DNA of 64,000 nt from Emydura subglobosa (taxonomy: Eukaryota > Chordata > Testudines > Chelidae), in assembly GCA_007922225.1 (NCBI GenBank), contig ML679966.1, forward strand, positions 59,168,148-59,232,147, given 5' to 3'. The position numbers and the translations under genes were made by a program. Of the stretch, positions 47,630 through 60,633 are shown in pieces (position 1 is the first letter of the stretch; the number at the start of each line of letters is the position of its first letter). The notes beneath the pieces were generated by a model. The model was not told the DNA's origin, made no database searches, and was given only the letters and a program-made list of their open reading frames with translations.

Positions 47630-48275
47630 AATTGCCATATCAGATCAGACCAGTGGCCCATCTAGTCCAATAAATTATCTCTGATAGTGGCCAGCATTTT
47701 TCAAAGGAAAGTCTTAGAAAAACCAAAGTGGACAATTTGAAATAACCAGATTAGGGATTCTTCATAATCCATGTCCTTTAGGGTATATCCATCAGACTAG
47801 TTTGGATCCAGCTAGCATGAGTAACAACAGCAGTGAAAACAGCACAGAAGGGGCATCAGCATATATATAGCACAAGCCCAGTATGGACCCTGGATAAGTA
47901 TTCTGCTAATTAGCCCATGCTGTACTGTCTTCACTGTTACTGTTACTTGCACTAGCTGGATTCAAGTTGCACTGCTTTGCTGTGTAGACATACTCAGACT
48001 GAATTATGCCTTGAAACATATGAATTTATTCTCTCTCTTATAAAGTCTTATCTAATGAAAGTGCCTATTTTTATCCAAATACATGTTTGATCCCTTTTTG
48101 AATCCCACTAAGTTTTTGGCCTTAATATATTGTGGAAATGAGTTCCCTAGGTTAATTCTACATTGTGTTTTAAAAATGTATTTTCTTGTGTGTCAGTTTT
48201 ATACAAGCTGCCTTTCATTTTCATTCATCATTGAATTTCCTTTTGGTTTTGTAATTACAATAGTTCTTAAACTGA
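47630..48275 (-). repeat. CR1-like LINE fragment, split by a foldback MITE
   Basis: The left half (47630-47779: gccatatcagatcagaccag, then tggcccatctagtccaataa) and right half (about 47997-48275, including ccctttttgaatcccactaa, then tggaaatgagttccctaggt) are parts of one CR1-like 3' region in minus orientation. The foldback at 47780-47996 interrupts them. Confidence 0.6.
47780..47996. mobile_element. Foldback MITE inserted in CR1-like repeat
   Basis: The inner arms ggatccagctagcatgagta(acaacagcagtgaaaac) and, from the right in complement, gaatccagctagtgcaagta(acagtaacagtgaagac) pair over about 37 bp. The outer ends resemble the GGGTATGTCTACAC terminus shared with 4420 and 29254. No coding capacity. 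Confidence 0.7.
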
Positions 48276-51200
48276 AAAGTTGTAAAACACTGAAATCTAC
48301 AGATGAAGTGCTATTTAAATCTATGTATTGTTTTTCCAGATCTACTGCAGATGATGGTCATCTGTCTACAGACTTCAAGAGCAGCCGGTGACCTTGAAAA
48401 CTATTCAAGCTGCAGTGTCACAAAACAGGGTTCTTTTTATGGCTGTTTCAAGTACTCTAATAAGGAAACTTATTTTATGGCAATCAGTGAATTCTTAAAA
48501 ACTGCATTATTTATCTTTGCAAACATCTGGAAAGTAGTAGTTAAAGCAACAACCAAATTCCCAACTTGATCCAGTAACTGAAGACTGCAGCTGAGAGTAC
48601 AGCATAGTTGAAGTCAGCTACTCTCATCAATAAGGTTGAGAAAGAAAGCCCTTAAGGTGCACTAAATAATTTAAGTTTTATAAAAAGGGGGAAATTTCAC
48701 ACTACAGCAAACATGGAAAACATTTACAGAAAAAAATAATTTGACTAGAAATTTCCCTGTGCTCCTTTTATTACTGGAGATATTTCTATTTTGATAATGG
48801 CATTGATTCAAACAACCCAGCTTCTTTCTGGCCTGATCTTGCAGAGAAGTCAAGTACTTATTTCATGACGTTAGTGTCACCATGGAAATTACTGTGACAT
48901 CACACAATAAGCATTATGAACTTACTGAAGGATGAATAGTAGTAGGAAAATATTACCTGAGAAGCAAGACCTTATCTGAGAACACAGACTAATTAATAGA
49001 CATTAATTCTTTTTTCTCCCATTGTGATATGCATTTGAAAATATGCTGTATGAAAATCTTTTAATTCAAAGTTGCATTTTCAACCATTTTAAAAATTCTT
49101 TCCTCAACCTACAAGTCAGAATTCAGAAGACAGAAATAAAAATTGATCAAATGTTTTTCAAAACAGAGACTGAATAAAATTAAAAGTGACCACTCAGCCA
49201 AGATTTTGCTAGTAAAACAGAATTAGGATATCCCATATCAACAGCAACAGTGCACAGGCTGAACACATTAGTGACAACTGTAATTCATCTACATTAAAGA
49301 TCATACATATTAAAGTCACACATCTCAAATAGCCCCACTGCCTTTGCATTTTACCCAGACTCTGTAGATCTCCATATTTCTATTCTATATTTGGATATAC
49401 ATGCACTCAAATAAGTCCAAGTGCACATTGAAATAAATGTTTTATATTCAATTAACATAGGAGTAGTAAGAAGTCTGAGAGACTAGCTTACACTTGATAC
49501 AATTGCTGGATCCTTTCTGAAGGAAAAAAACAGAGGGGTTGAGCAGTACTGGCTGTCCTACTTTGCCTCCTATCTACTGCAGCATTTTGTAATGGGAGGT
49601 GCTAGATCCTCAAACTCCCCTCCTCCCCCCATTCCTACCAACTGTAAGGAAATATAAGCTCCTAAATTCCAGCTTATTTGTTGGTCTGAAAAGCTTTTCT
49701 GTTCTGCAGCTATGCTGACTCCTGCCACTCGCTACTAAAATAAAGACCACTTATGGAACTCTGTCTTAGATGTTATAGCTGGGAGCCACTGTTTACCTCC
49801 CGTAATATGGGAGAAGACCCCCCAAATAACCAAGCCTCCCTTTTTCAAGTTACAGCCATGATGGTCTACTCCAAGTGAGAGCTGTAGGTACAGTAACCCA
49901 TTAATCAATCAGTTTTCTTCTCTCTATTCACCTTGTTTTGGCACTTTTCCCCCCTACCATCAGTTGGATTGTGTGTGTTGATGTTCCTCAGGCCCTTATT
50001 GCAGCCATTTTCCCCTCACTTCCACCTCCTCCTCCTATGTATTTCAGTTATTCAGTACTATGTCTGCGCTTCTACAACAACTAATCTCTGCCCCAAGGAG
50101 ATTACAGTCAATTTCACAGACAATGAAGTTTAGACAATATACCAGAGGACTAACTAAAGGTTAGTCTCAAAACAGTGACAATGATCCTTTTTAAAAACAT
50201 CTCTTTATTGGATTATTGTTACTTCTCTTCCCAGGAACCACTTGTTTCTCAAAAAAAAAAAAAAAAAAGTGAAATGGAGCAGAATTTCAATTGGCAAAAA
50301 AGTAGTCTTGTTCCAAGCATAAGAGGTAGTTTCTAACTTACTGTTAGATATTCCACTTCCTTTTATTTTTAAAGCAAAATGGGGAGGTTGGTGGGGTTTT
50401 GTTTTCAGGATCCTTCTGGTCTTTCCCTTTCCACCCCAAAAGCCCGACATGATGATTAATCTGCCTCATGATGAGGCAGTCAACTCCTTGCTAGTCAATG
50501 TTGCATCTCCAGCCAGGAGTCAATAATAGGTTGTGACATGTTCACACCACTGCAGAAGTGTGTGTTTTCTGTAACTTACCATGACCTTATTATACACTGC
50601 AGTTGGACCAATGGCACAGCTCTCCCATTCCCTCATTTAGTCAGTATCTTCCCTCTCTGTGTGTGGATTTCCCCTTCTACCTATATTTTTCTTCTGTATA
50701 TGCTCTTTTCCGAAAGGCCTGTCCACATGCTATTTTTACACAGAACTCACTGTGTTGTTCCTTTTGGGCAAATGCTAACTAGTAGCTTGTCCGTTGCAGT
50801 CCAACTCTGATCTTACAAGGGTCCCTAGGAAAGTACAATATGCAGAATAAGCAGTATAGTTGAAGGTCTCCCTTCAGCACTGAGCAAGTAATCTTTCAAT
50901 GCTCGTTGTTGCAAGTAAACTTTAATTTTTGCAATTCTAAACTAAATTTAAAATCCTTATATTTAAATCTAACCTATACGTCAATCAACTTTTGGTAACT
51001 CATTTTATTGCCTAGCTATTCTCCCTGTTGCATAAAAAAAGAAAAGTTCATTTTACAGAAAGGAAATGATCATAATGGAGGTAATATCTACATCTAGCAA
51101 CAGTGTCCAGTACAAACTACTGTATGCTTAGGTATGAAAAACTGCCCCCAGTATAACAAGCTTTTACTTTAACTTTTAAATGATTAAACCTGGTATAAAC

Positions 51201-52950
51201 CACTATAATAATTCTCCTTTTATTATACTCGTACTTTAAAAAAAAGAAAAAAAAAATCTATCCAACATTGCCATTTCTCTAAATTGTACATATTTAAGTA
51301 TCTTAATATCATTTCACGATACATTTTTTACATTCAGATCTAGCACAGATATGCTGTATTTTACAAAAGCAACAATGGAAAAAATTGTGACTTGGTGAGA
51401 TTAAAGAGTTACTCACATAATCTATGAAGTGCCTGAACAAAATGAAAGTGAATGACCTGGACAGAGACTATCATAATATTTCTGAAACGGATATCGGAGG
51501 TTATTCATAATCATTTTGGTCACCTTAAACAGTATTTCCTTTGGAAAAATAATTTTAGGTCCCCACTGCCGACACAATGATTCCAGATAACTACACTAGC
51601 AAAGATAAGAGATCCATTCACTGTTTCAAATGTTTTTACTGAAAATATAGATAATGTAGATGAAGAGGCTAACTTTTTAAGTAGAATAAATCCAAAGCTT
51701 TTGTGGCCCAAACGCCTACAAATTTGGTTTATGCTTATGACCAAAACTATTGAACAACGAAGTCAGCCAACTAAAATATTTGTTTAGTTTGGTTGTTGCT
51801 TCATTGAAAGTTCCAATTTCTGTTTGATTCATTAGGCCCAAAAACTTAGCCCTATGCAACCAGAAGCAATTTGAAAGGTCAAAGATTAGAAAATTCACCT
51901 TCTGCAATTGATAATCTGGCATGCATTCTCAACCAGCCAAATACAATGTTCACAGTTTTATTTTGTTTTAACCTTTTTGCACTCCATCTATTACTGGTTC
52001 TTTAAAAGCTCAGTTAGACTTCCATGAAGTATCAGTACGGGTGAACTAGGTAGAAGATCATAATTACACATCAGCTTTGAAAATGTATCAGATACCTACT
52101 AGCTAATGGACTATACCACTTGACCAGCAGTTCATATAAAAGATGGAGGCAACCATTATGTAGGGACAACTCCCTGGTGAAAACTTCCCCCTCACTTCAA
52201 GCTGCCGAAATGAGAAACAGTACTGGGAATCTCTGGACACTGATAAGATCATCCTGATCTGCCTCTGCCTAACAGGCAGCTAATACATTTGAAGACCACC
52301 TGCAAGGGGCCAGAGCCTCTACTACTCTCCCTGCTACTGTCAAGACTTTCAGTTCTCTTTCTTCTGTATCTTGGGAAAACTGAGTACCAGCTAAATCACT
52401 GGAATTCTCTGCCAGCAGACCATGGAATAGTGCACAGCACCAGTTTACACTTGGAAGGTTATCTTTGTAAACAAAGCTGCAAACATTTTAGATTCTGAAA
52501 AAAATTAATGGCATTCCCCATTCACCAGGGAAAACTTCCTACTTTCTCTTGGTAAGAAGGCCAATGGATTTTTCAAGCCATGATTAAACATTCTACACTC
52601 CTGCCTATTTACACAACCTAATATCTTATGATATCACCAGCAATGTCAAGCTTGATGCCCATTTGTCCACTTTTACTTGAACCACCTTACAAGCTTTTTT
52701 CCCTCTTCTATGCTTTTGTCCTGCTAATAGAATTCTCTTCCAATCTATTCTGCCTAACCATTACCCTATCCTTGTTTAAATCACTATTTATAATCCCAGC
52801 AATTGGGCTAATTATTTTTAGACTAAAGGTGAATCTGAACCATCAAAACATCTCAATGCCCATACTGAGATCATGTTTTTGCCTGTGTTTTTCTTTATCT
52901 ATTCTTCCCCACTGTCACACCTCAATCATGTCTATCTAAAATTGATATTA
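48276..52950. other. Intron, no gene seen
   Basis: Mostly AT-rich intron with A-runs at about 50251-50268 and 51237-51256. Frames such as 48083-48391, 50538-50810 and 52628-52939 have no recognisable domains or splice structure. I specifically looked on the minus strand for upstream RAPGEF2 exons and found none. Confidence 0.45.
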
Positions 52951-53545
52951 GTTCCAGAGGGGTAGCCGAGTTAGTCTGTATACAGCAAAAACAACGAGAG
53001 TTCTGTGGCACTTTAAAGACTAACAAATTTAATATTTGCAGGCATAAGCTTTGGAGAGACTTCTGCTCTCTTCTTCAGATGCAGTAATACAGAAAATAGG
53101 TAACTAAGAGGCATCTTATAGATACCCAGGTGCATTGAGAACAAAGGGGGAGGTGGAGTCCGGTACTTAAGACCTAATGACGACCCCTGAGTAGGAGGTG
53201 AGAATGGGTGAGCAAAGTAATTTACCTTCGGTAGTGAGATAGCCACTCCAAGTCTCTGTTTAAACCCAGTTTGAATGTGTCAAGTTTGCAGATCATTTCT
53301 AACTCAGCAGTTTCTCTTTGAAGTCTGTTTTTGGAGGTTTTTTTTGGAGAAGTATAGCAACTTTCAGGTCAGAGACAGAATGCCCTGGGGAATTAAAGTG
53401 TTCTCCCACTGGTTTATGGATGTTGTTATTTTTTATGTCTGATTTGTGTCCATTTATCCTTGTGCGTAGTGATAGTCCAGTTTGTACATGGCAGAGGGGC
53501 ATTGCTGGCACATGATGGCATTTATAACATAAGGGGCTCATTGAC
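52951..53545 (-). mobile_element. Penelope-like element fragment with GIY-YIG endonuclease remnant
   Basis: The minus strand encodes a C-terminal Penelope-like segment: LSLRTRINGHKSDIKNNNIH then KPVGEHFNSPGHSVSDLKVA (within 53299-53541). After a frameshift in an A/T run near 53335 it continues as LQRETAEL and CKLDTFKLGLNRDLEWLSHY (down to about 53235). This is the GIY-YIG endonuclease domain fused to the reverse transcriptase in Penelope-like elements. The 3' side carries the terminal sequence actttaaagactaacaaatt (about 53011) and ends at gttccagaggggtagccgag (52951). The reverse transcriptase is missing (5' truncation). Confidence 0.8.
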
Positions 53546-53611
53546 CTGCATATCCACTAATGTTATATATGCCATCATTATATGGATAACTCTTTAATCT
53601 CACCAACTCTT

Positions 53612-54154
53612 CCGCTCTACTCTGCGCTGATTAGGCCTCAACTGAAGTATTGTATCCATTCTGGCCATCACATTTCGAGATAGAGGTAGACAAATTGGAG
53701 AAAGTCCAGAGAAGATCAACAAAAATGATTAAAGGTCTAGAAAGCATGACCTGTGAGGAAAGATTGAAAAAATTGGGCTTGTTTAGTCTTGAGAAGAGAA
53801 GACTGAGAGGGGACATGGTAACAGTTGTCAAGTACATAAAAGGTTGTTACAAGGAGAAGGGAGGTAAATTGTTCTCTGTAATCTCTGTGAATAGTACAAG
53901 AAGCAATGGGCTTAAATTGCAGCAAGGACAGTTTAGGTTGGAGTTTAGGAAAAACTTCCTAACTTGCAGGATAGTTAAGCACTGGAATAAATTGTCTAGA
54001 AAGGTTGTGGAATGTCCATCACTGGAGATTTTTAAGAGCAGGTTAGACAAACACCTGCCAGGGATGGTCTAGATAATACTTAGTCCTGCCTTGAATGCAG
54101 TTGACTGTATTAGAAGACCCCTAGAGCTCCTCTCCAGTCCTATGATTCTATGAT
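53612..54154 (+). repeat. CR1 LINE 3' end
   Basis: The translated plus strand shows YSALIRPQLKYCIHSG, then after a frame change MIKGLESMTCEERLKKLGLF, RLRGDMVTVVKYIKGC and RKNFLTCRIVKHWNKLSRKV, the C-terminus of CR1 ORF2. The last 140-codon part (53650-54072) is open to its natural stop. The 3' UTR ends with the typical cctatgattctatgat octamer-like repeat. It is 5'-truncated just after the Penelope fragment. Confidence 0.9.
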
Positions 54155-55100
54155 ACTCCTATGCCACATCTGCTGAACTATGATGCCTTTCTATACTGGA
54201 CAGTGTATGCTTTCGTCTTTTCACCCAAATCCTGACAGACAACAGTTGATCCTGATTCTCATGTCCCGAGTCCAGTGTTGGGTCATTAGAACAGGAAATA
54301 AAAATACTAAATTCTGTAATTAAATTCTATACACAGACAGCTAGCAAGAAACTAGTGAACTTCCATCTGTGATCAAAGATAACATATGAACTGAGGTCCT
54401 CAAAGTTGAAAAATTAGTGGGGAGTTTCACCAAAGAGTCAAAGGGCAAAAAAAGTCCCACAGTGCTTTCATTTTGTACCCAAATGCATTCCTACTCCTAA
54501 AAGCTATCCCCCATCTTAAACTTAGCCTGAGCTATTCAGTCACTCTTGCCATACATTGAGGCCATTTGATAATTCGCACGTGCGCACACACATGCCCCTC
54601 CCCTCATCATACCCCCTCTGTGGAAACTCAGATCTTGGAAGAAAAATTAAGACCTTGGAAGAAACCGTACTAGCACTAGCCTCTCCGTGCCATTCACTTG
54701 CACCATTATAACATTTAAACTGCATTTGATATCATAGAGCTGGCATAACTCATCATAATGGCATCATAGCACAATTTATTGAGATATAAAATCATAAAGA
54801 AGTGCCTATCAAAGGTGTTAGATGCCCTAACACCTTCATTATGCAATGCAACAAAATTCCAGCAGCATTAAAATACTTAATCATTCTAACAGCAACTCAT
54901 CCAGCCAGACACCTACAGAAACTCCGTTCCACCCCTTCATCATTGTAATCAAACCTTCACCTCAGTCAAAAACCCCCTCGCAAACAGATGTCTTCTTCAG
55001 CATGCTCAGAAGGTCACCAAATCCAGGCTATTTCAGACGGAAAATGGGAGAGGCGGGGGATGAGTTCCAAATCCTCACGGAGAACAATCTGCCAGCTACC
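54155..55100. other. Intron, no gene seen
   Basis: Intronic sequence; the frame at 54846-55118 (plus) is Ser/Thr/Pro-rich and unsupported. Confidence 0.45.
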
Positions 55101-55860
55101 CCCCCTCTTTTAGAATGAAGGGGATCAAGGTTGGGCACCCCCTACTGACTGCAGCAGCAGCCTGGCACAGAGAGAGAGCTAATCGCATCCGGCCAGTCAG
55201 GGCTTTGTAAGTCATAACCAAATTTCATCCAGAGACGACTGGGCAGCCAGTGCACATCCCAGAACTCCAGAGGCTTGTGCTCCCAGCCTTGCTCAGTAAG
55301 TGAACCATTACATTCTGCACCAGCTTCAGTCTCCCAATCACTTGAGGACTAGAGTGCATTACCACAGCCTAATCTTGATGTGACAAAATCATGGATAACA
55401 GTGGCAAAGTCTGTATCTGAAAGGAAAATTCACAAGCTCTCAGCCAGATGCAGATGATACAAAACTGATGGAGTCACTGCCACAGTATGATCCTCAAACA
55501 GCTGGGGATCTAAAATGGCCCAAGCTGTGAAACCTAGCAACTAATTAGCAGGCTCACTCCCTCAGTCAGAGAGACTGATATTAACTTCACCATCTCCTCT
55601 GACTGCTTCACCCAACCTACCACCACCACCTCAGTGTCAGGTGGATTGAGCCTCAGCTAGCTCACTCTCAGCCATGGCCCAGTCTCAGCTAGACATTAGC
55701 TGAGCTCCTGAACTGCACCATCCAAGTTAGCTGAAATGGAGACATATAGTTGGGTGTCAGCATATTGACAACACTGCACCATATACCTTCCTACTCACCC
55801 TCCCAAATATCCACTAGTGCGGCTTCAGAGCAGCACTAGTTGAATATTCAAGTGAAAGCG
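55101..55860 (-). repeat. Probable decayed LINE-like repeat
   Basis: The plus strand contains cattacattctgcaccagct, tcagtctcccaatcacttga, agtgcattaccacagcctaa and catggataacagtggcaaag. I recall this arrangement as the complement of a LINE-related repeat common in reptiles. No open frame survives. Class and ends are uncertain. Confidence 0.35.
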
Positions 55861-57049
55861 AGTAGTAGCTGATCAGATAAAGAGGACAAGGGAAAGGCCA
55901 GAAGCAGCTGGCAGCAGATACACAGAGCAGAGACTGTATTAAAAACCAAGAGTTTTAAGAGTAAACTAAATCTAAAATAGTTTCCTTACAATATTTTTTA
56001 AATCATCAATCTGAAGTGGTAATTCAACAATTCATCTGTTTTTACAAAAGCACCAGCAATCTCATAAGTGGTGCTGTAAATCATTCCCCTCTATAGCAGT
56101 GCTTATAAAGAGAAACAAAAGACCCTTGTAACAGTAGAACTCAATAGTATTACCAAGTGAAACTAAATATCCCACAAAACAGCCCAGTGATATTACTCCC
56201 TCCCTGTGCTTAACTAACTGGATTGTAAAATTACTCATTTTATGAATAAAGTGAATGTTGTATGAGTTATAATAGCCAGTACTAATTTGGTCAACTCTTC
56301 ATGCATCACGATCACAAGGACAGCACACAAAGATGATAAAAGTGTAACTTCAGCCACCGTAACTCAAAGTCAGAACAATCAGTCTTCCGAAGTACAATCT
56401 ACTGACCAGGACAAAATGTTCCCTCTACTGTAGCTTAAGTGCAAACCCCTAATCAAATCAGATGCGGAAGAAAAATGACTTTTGCTTTGTGCCCAATTTT
56501 GTAAAACAAAATGAGGATTTTATTTAACTTAATTATCACAAGAGTTTCAAAGGCAATACCTTACTTAATGATGGAATTATAAATTACAATTTAACACTGC
56601 AGAGCCTCATGAGCCAGAGTATCTTTGCACTTTAAATGTTATCACTATGCAGAAATACCTATTAACTGAAAAATAAACTGAAATATACGAAATGTTGTAT
56701 TCAAAATATAAAAAGTGCTCAAGTGAAGAGGGATATTATGTGAAATGAATATGATAAACAAAAGTATCCAGGTGTCAGAGATGCAAACAAAACAGTCAAC
56801 ACTTCAGAAGGCATAAAATTGCCAGAGACACAGTCTAAGGAATGTTTTGAATACAGTTCTACTTTGAGAAACACTTCTAGCACTAGCTTCTGCACTAGAA
56901 TGTGAACAAGCAATCTCCTACTGATCTCTCAAGACTACTCATCAGCAAACGGCATATCAAGAAAATGTTTCTTCCTCTAAATTAATTCACATACATTTCT
57001 ACTGTAGAGTTGGATGTATATATATATACCCCCATCTGATTTCTATTTC
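55861..57049. other. Intron, no gene seen
   Basis: AT-rich intron without recognised features. Confidence 0.45.
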
Positions 57050-57179
57050 TTGCATCTGACGAATTGGGTTGCAGCCCACAAAAGCTTATGCCCACAGAAA
57101 TTAAATTTGTCTTTAAAGTGCTACAGAACTCTCGTTGTTTTTGCTGTATACAGACTAACATGGCTACCCCTCTGGAACT
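57050..57179 (+). repeat. Solo Penelope-like terminal sequence
   Basis: The sequence tgggttgcagcccacaaaag, cttatgcccacagaaattaa, ctttaaagtgctacagaact and gtatacagactaacatggct matches the right arm of the inverted pair at 38.2 kb and, in complement, the end at 52951. No coding part is attached. Confidence 0.75.
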
Positions 57180-57779
57180 CCCACACAGTTACTGAACTAT
57201 CAAAAATCAGTGCATTGCACAACTGACAATCACAAGAATGGCAGAGAACCTAAAATCATTTGTAAATGCCTTTGCATAGATCATTTGCGGTCATCATGGA
57301 ACTAATACTTGAGCTCTTGATTCCTTCTAATGACACGTCAACCTTCATTTTGGGCAGAAATCTCCTAATTTGAAAGTCTGACTCAGGCTACATTAAAACT
57401 TGCTCTCCCATTTGGGGGATGGGTGGAGATGGCCAAGGCTTTAAGCGATATGATAGTCCTTATTTCATTTGTAATTGACTTGTAAGAGCAACAATAAAAA
57501 GCAAATCCTGACCTACAAAGGTGTCCTCTGTAATAGGACTAGGAGACATCCACTCAAAATCAAGTTTTCAATTTCAACAAAAAGAATTGACAATTTAATC
57601 ACTAAGAAAACTGCATCCAGCTACATATGGAAGCAAAATTATTTTTTATGAGCCCAACAAATGTTTTCAGATATTATAACCTTTAATGACATCCTTCTTT
57701 TCTGCTAATAAAACTCATTGAATAAATTTCACATTACATTTTTGCTACAATATCATCAAAAGGTACTAATTTAAAAAGA
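57180..57779. other. Intron, no gene seen
   Basis: Intronic sequence between two repeat remnants; nothing recognised. Confidence 0.45.
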
Positions 57780-58129
57780 ACACACTTCACTCCCACTTTA
57801 TGTATGAGAGGAGAGTAGAAAGAACATGCTGGCAGAAAACATACATACACTCAGAGCAAGAAAAGCTGCCAATCCTGCTCCAAGTGAAATTAAATGAAGC
57901 ACAACTGCAATCACAATGTGAAGGAAAGATAGGAAGAATAGTAACAGGTCAATATAGCTCCATCAGGAGCTCTTTAATGACCTGAAAATCAAAAAGAAAT
58001 CCTGGAAGAAGTGGAAACATGGACAAATTGTTAAGGAAGAGTACAAAAAAATAGCACATGCATGCAGGAACAAAAATCAGAAAGGTTAAGGCACAAAATG
58101 AGATATGTCCTTCCGTGTCCCATGCTAGG

Positions 58130-58161
<32 letters not shown>

Positions 58162-60479
58162 GAGGTTCTTTACATTAAGAGCAAGAGAAAAACTAAGAAA
58201 AGCGTAGGTCAGTGGTTCTCAAACTTTCTGTATTGGTGACCCCTTTCACACAGCAAGCCTCTGAGTGCAACCCCCCACGTCCCTGTGGATGCCTGCCCCT
58301 GGCCCCCGTGGGCTCCCCATTCCTGCTTTGCCCCAACCTCTGCATTGTGCCTTCTTCGCCCCAACCCATGCACCCCCTTCCTGTGCCGACCTGGGGAAAC
58401 AGTCCTGCATGCACGGAGCGGCTGGTATTGCTGCTTGCTCCCACCTTGAAAGCTGCTCCTTTATGCACCCTGTGAGCAGGGAGCAACCTCAGGGCTCCCT
58501 GCATCAGGTCAATTTCCCTACTTGGGCTCCATAAGGGGAGGACAGAGTGATGCTCACCTCACAACACAGCCCCAGTGGGGAAAGTGACACCGATGCAGAG
58601 AGCCCCAGCATTGCTTCTTGCTTCCCACCCCACCCCCCAAGCCCTGCAGGGGGCTGCAGAGGAATGCTGGGGGGTGGGTGACCAGTATCTGTGTATCACC
58701 GCTTGCCCTCCTCCACTCATGTTCCCTCACCAGGAGGAAGAAAGGAAGCTCACAGCCACAGGACCAGCCAGGGTCAGGCTTCAGAGCCCCGTGATCCCCA
58801 CCTAACCAACATTAAGAAAGCTGGTGTTTAATGCCTGTTTTGCTTCAGTATTCATTTAAAAAGTTAATGGTGACCAGATATTCAACATAATTAATACTAA
58901 CAAGAGGGAAGGAATGCATGCCAAAATGTAGAAGGAGCAGGTTAAAGAATATTTATATGTTAGATGTATTCAAGTTGGATCCAATGAAGTTCACCATAGG
59001 ATACATAAGGAACAAAATGAAGCAATCTCAGAACCATTAGCAATTATTTATGAGAAGTCCCAGAAGACTGGAGAAGGACAAATATAGTACCTATCTTTCA
59101 GAAGCGGAATAAAGAGAACCCAGGGAACTATAGACCAGCTAGCCTAACTTCACTACCTGGAAAGATACTAGAACAAATTATTAAACAATCATTTTGTAAG
59201 CACCTGGGAGGATTATAGGTTATGAGGAATAGCCAGCATGGATTTTTTAAAAATAAATCATGTCAAACCAACTTAAATTTCCTTCTTTGATGGGGTTAAT
59301 AGCATAATGGATTGGGGGGGAGCAGTAGATGTGATATCTCTTGATTTTAGGAAGGCTTTTGACAATCTCACATGACATTCTCATAAACAAAGTAGGGAAA
59401 TGTGTTCTAGATGAAATTAGTATAAGGTGGGGGTGCACAATAGGTTGAAGACCATACTCGAACAGTAGTTATCAATGGTCGGCTGTCAAACTGCGAAGGC
59501 TTATCTAGTTGCTCCCACATGGGTCAATGCTGGATCCCATACTATTCAACATTTTCATTAATAATTTGGATAATGAAATGGAGATTATGCTAATATAATT
59601 GCAGATGATATCGAGTGTTTTAAGCACTTTCAAGGACAGTATTAGAATTCAAAATGACCTTGACAAACTGGAGAATTGGTCTGAATTCAACAAGATGAAA
59701 TGAAATAAAAACAAGAGCAAAATATTTCATTTAAAGGAAGGAAAAACCAAATGCACAACTACAAAATCGGGAATAACTGGGTAGTGGAAATAACTGCTGA
59801 AAAGAATGTGGGGGGTATAATGGATCACAGATTGAATATAAGATAACAATATGATACAGCTGAGAAAAAGGCTAATATTCTGGAGTCTATTAACAAGAAT
59901 GTTGCATGTAAGACAAGAGAGTAACTGTCCCATTCCACTCAGCATAGGTAAGGTTTCATGTGGAGTAGTGTGGCTAATTCAGGGCACCACATTTGAGAAA
60001 AGATGTGAACAAACTGGAGAGAATCCACAGGAGAGAGAGAAAAAATGCTAAAAGGTTTAGAAAATCTGACCTATGAAGGAAGTTTAAAAAGGGCATGTTA
60101 GTCTTGAAGACCAAACTTGAAGAAAAGACGACTGAGGGGAGACCGGATAGTCTTCGAAGATGTTAAGGGCTGTTATAAAGACCATAGTGATCAATTGTTC
60201 TCCATGTCCACAGAAGGTAGCACAAGTAGTAATGGGCTTAATTTGCAGAAAGGGAGATTTAGATTAGGTATAAGGAAAAACTTTCTAACTATAAGGTCAG
60301 TTAAGATCTGCAATAGGCTTCCAAGGGAAGTTGTGAAATCCTCATCATTGGAAGATTTTAAAAACAGGATAGATGAACACTTCTCAGGGATGGTCAAGAT
60401 ATACTTGGTCCTACCACAGTGCAGGGTGTCGAACTTGGTGACTTCTCAAGGTCCCTTCTAACCCTATATTTCTATGATT
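57780..60479 (+). mobile_element. CR1 LINE, long 5'-truncated copy with hAT insertion
   Basis: The plus-strand translation across frames gives CR1 ORF2 pieces in order: EEYKKIAHACRNK (about 58037), YIKSKRKTKKSVG (about 58169-58207), KLVFNACFASVF (about 58818), NYRPASLTSLPGKILEQIIK (about 59128), AVDVISLDFRKAFD (about 59323), then RRLRGDRIVFEDVKGCYKD and RKNFLTIRSVKICNRLPREV (60117-60461). It ends at a CR1-type 3' terminus (tatatttctatgattg). Many frameshifts and stops are present. A poly-A run (58137-58161) and a foreign block at 58208-58806 interrupt it. Confidence 0.85.
58208..58806. mobile_element. hAT-like element inserted in CR1 ORF2
   Basis: The block starts cagtggttctcaaactttct followed by gtattggtgacccctttcac, a characteristic hAT terminus, directly after the CR1 codons for KKSVG. 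It is GC-rich, unlike the CR1 flanks, and CR1 coding sequence resumes at about 58806. The right terminal inverted repeat is not recognisable, so the element is 3'-truncated or strongly decayed. Overlapping frames of 87-103 codons inside are not genes. Confidence 0.65.
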
Positions 60480-60582
60480 GGTGTTGACTTCAAGATCAAG
60501 CCCGTAACAGATTTACTAATTTAGGAAAGGGTAAAGAATTAAATTGTTAATATTTAAACAATAGACATACGCCCTATATATA

Positions 60583-60633
<51 letters not shown>

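Noticed and set aside
58193..58534. Overlapping Cys/Pro-rich frames on both strands
   Set aside because: Inside the hAT-like insertion; frames on both strands are by-products of GC content.
60590..60630. CRISPR-like or structured array
   Set aside because: It is a plain (AC)n microsatellite; no spaced direct repeats occur anywhere in the window.
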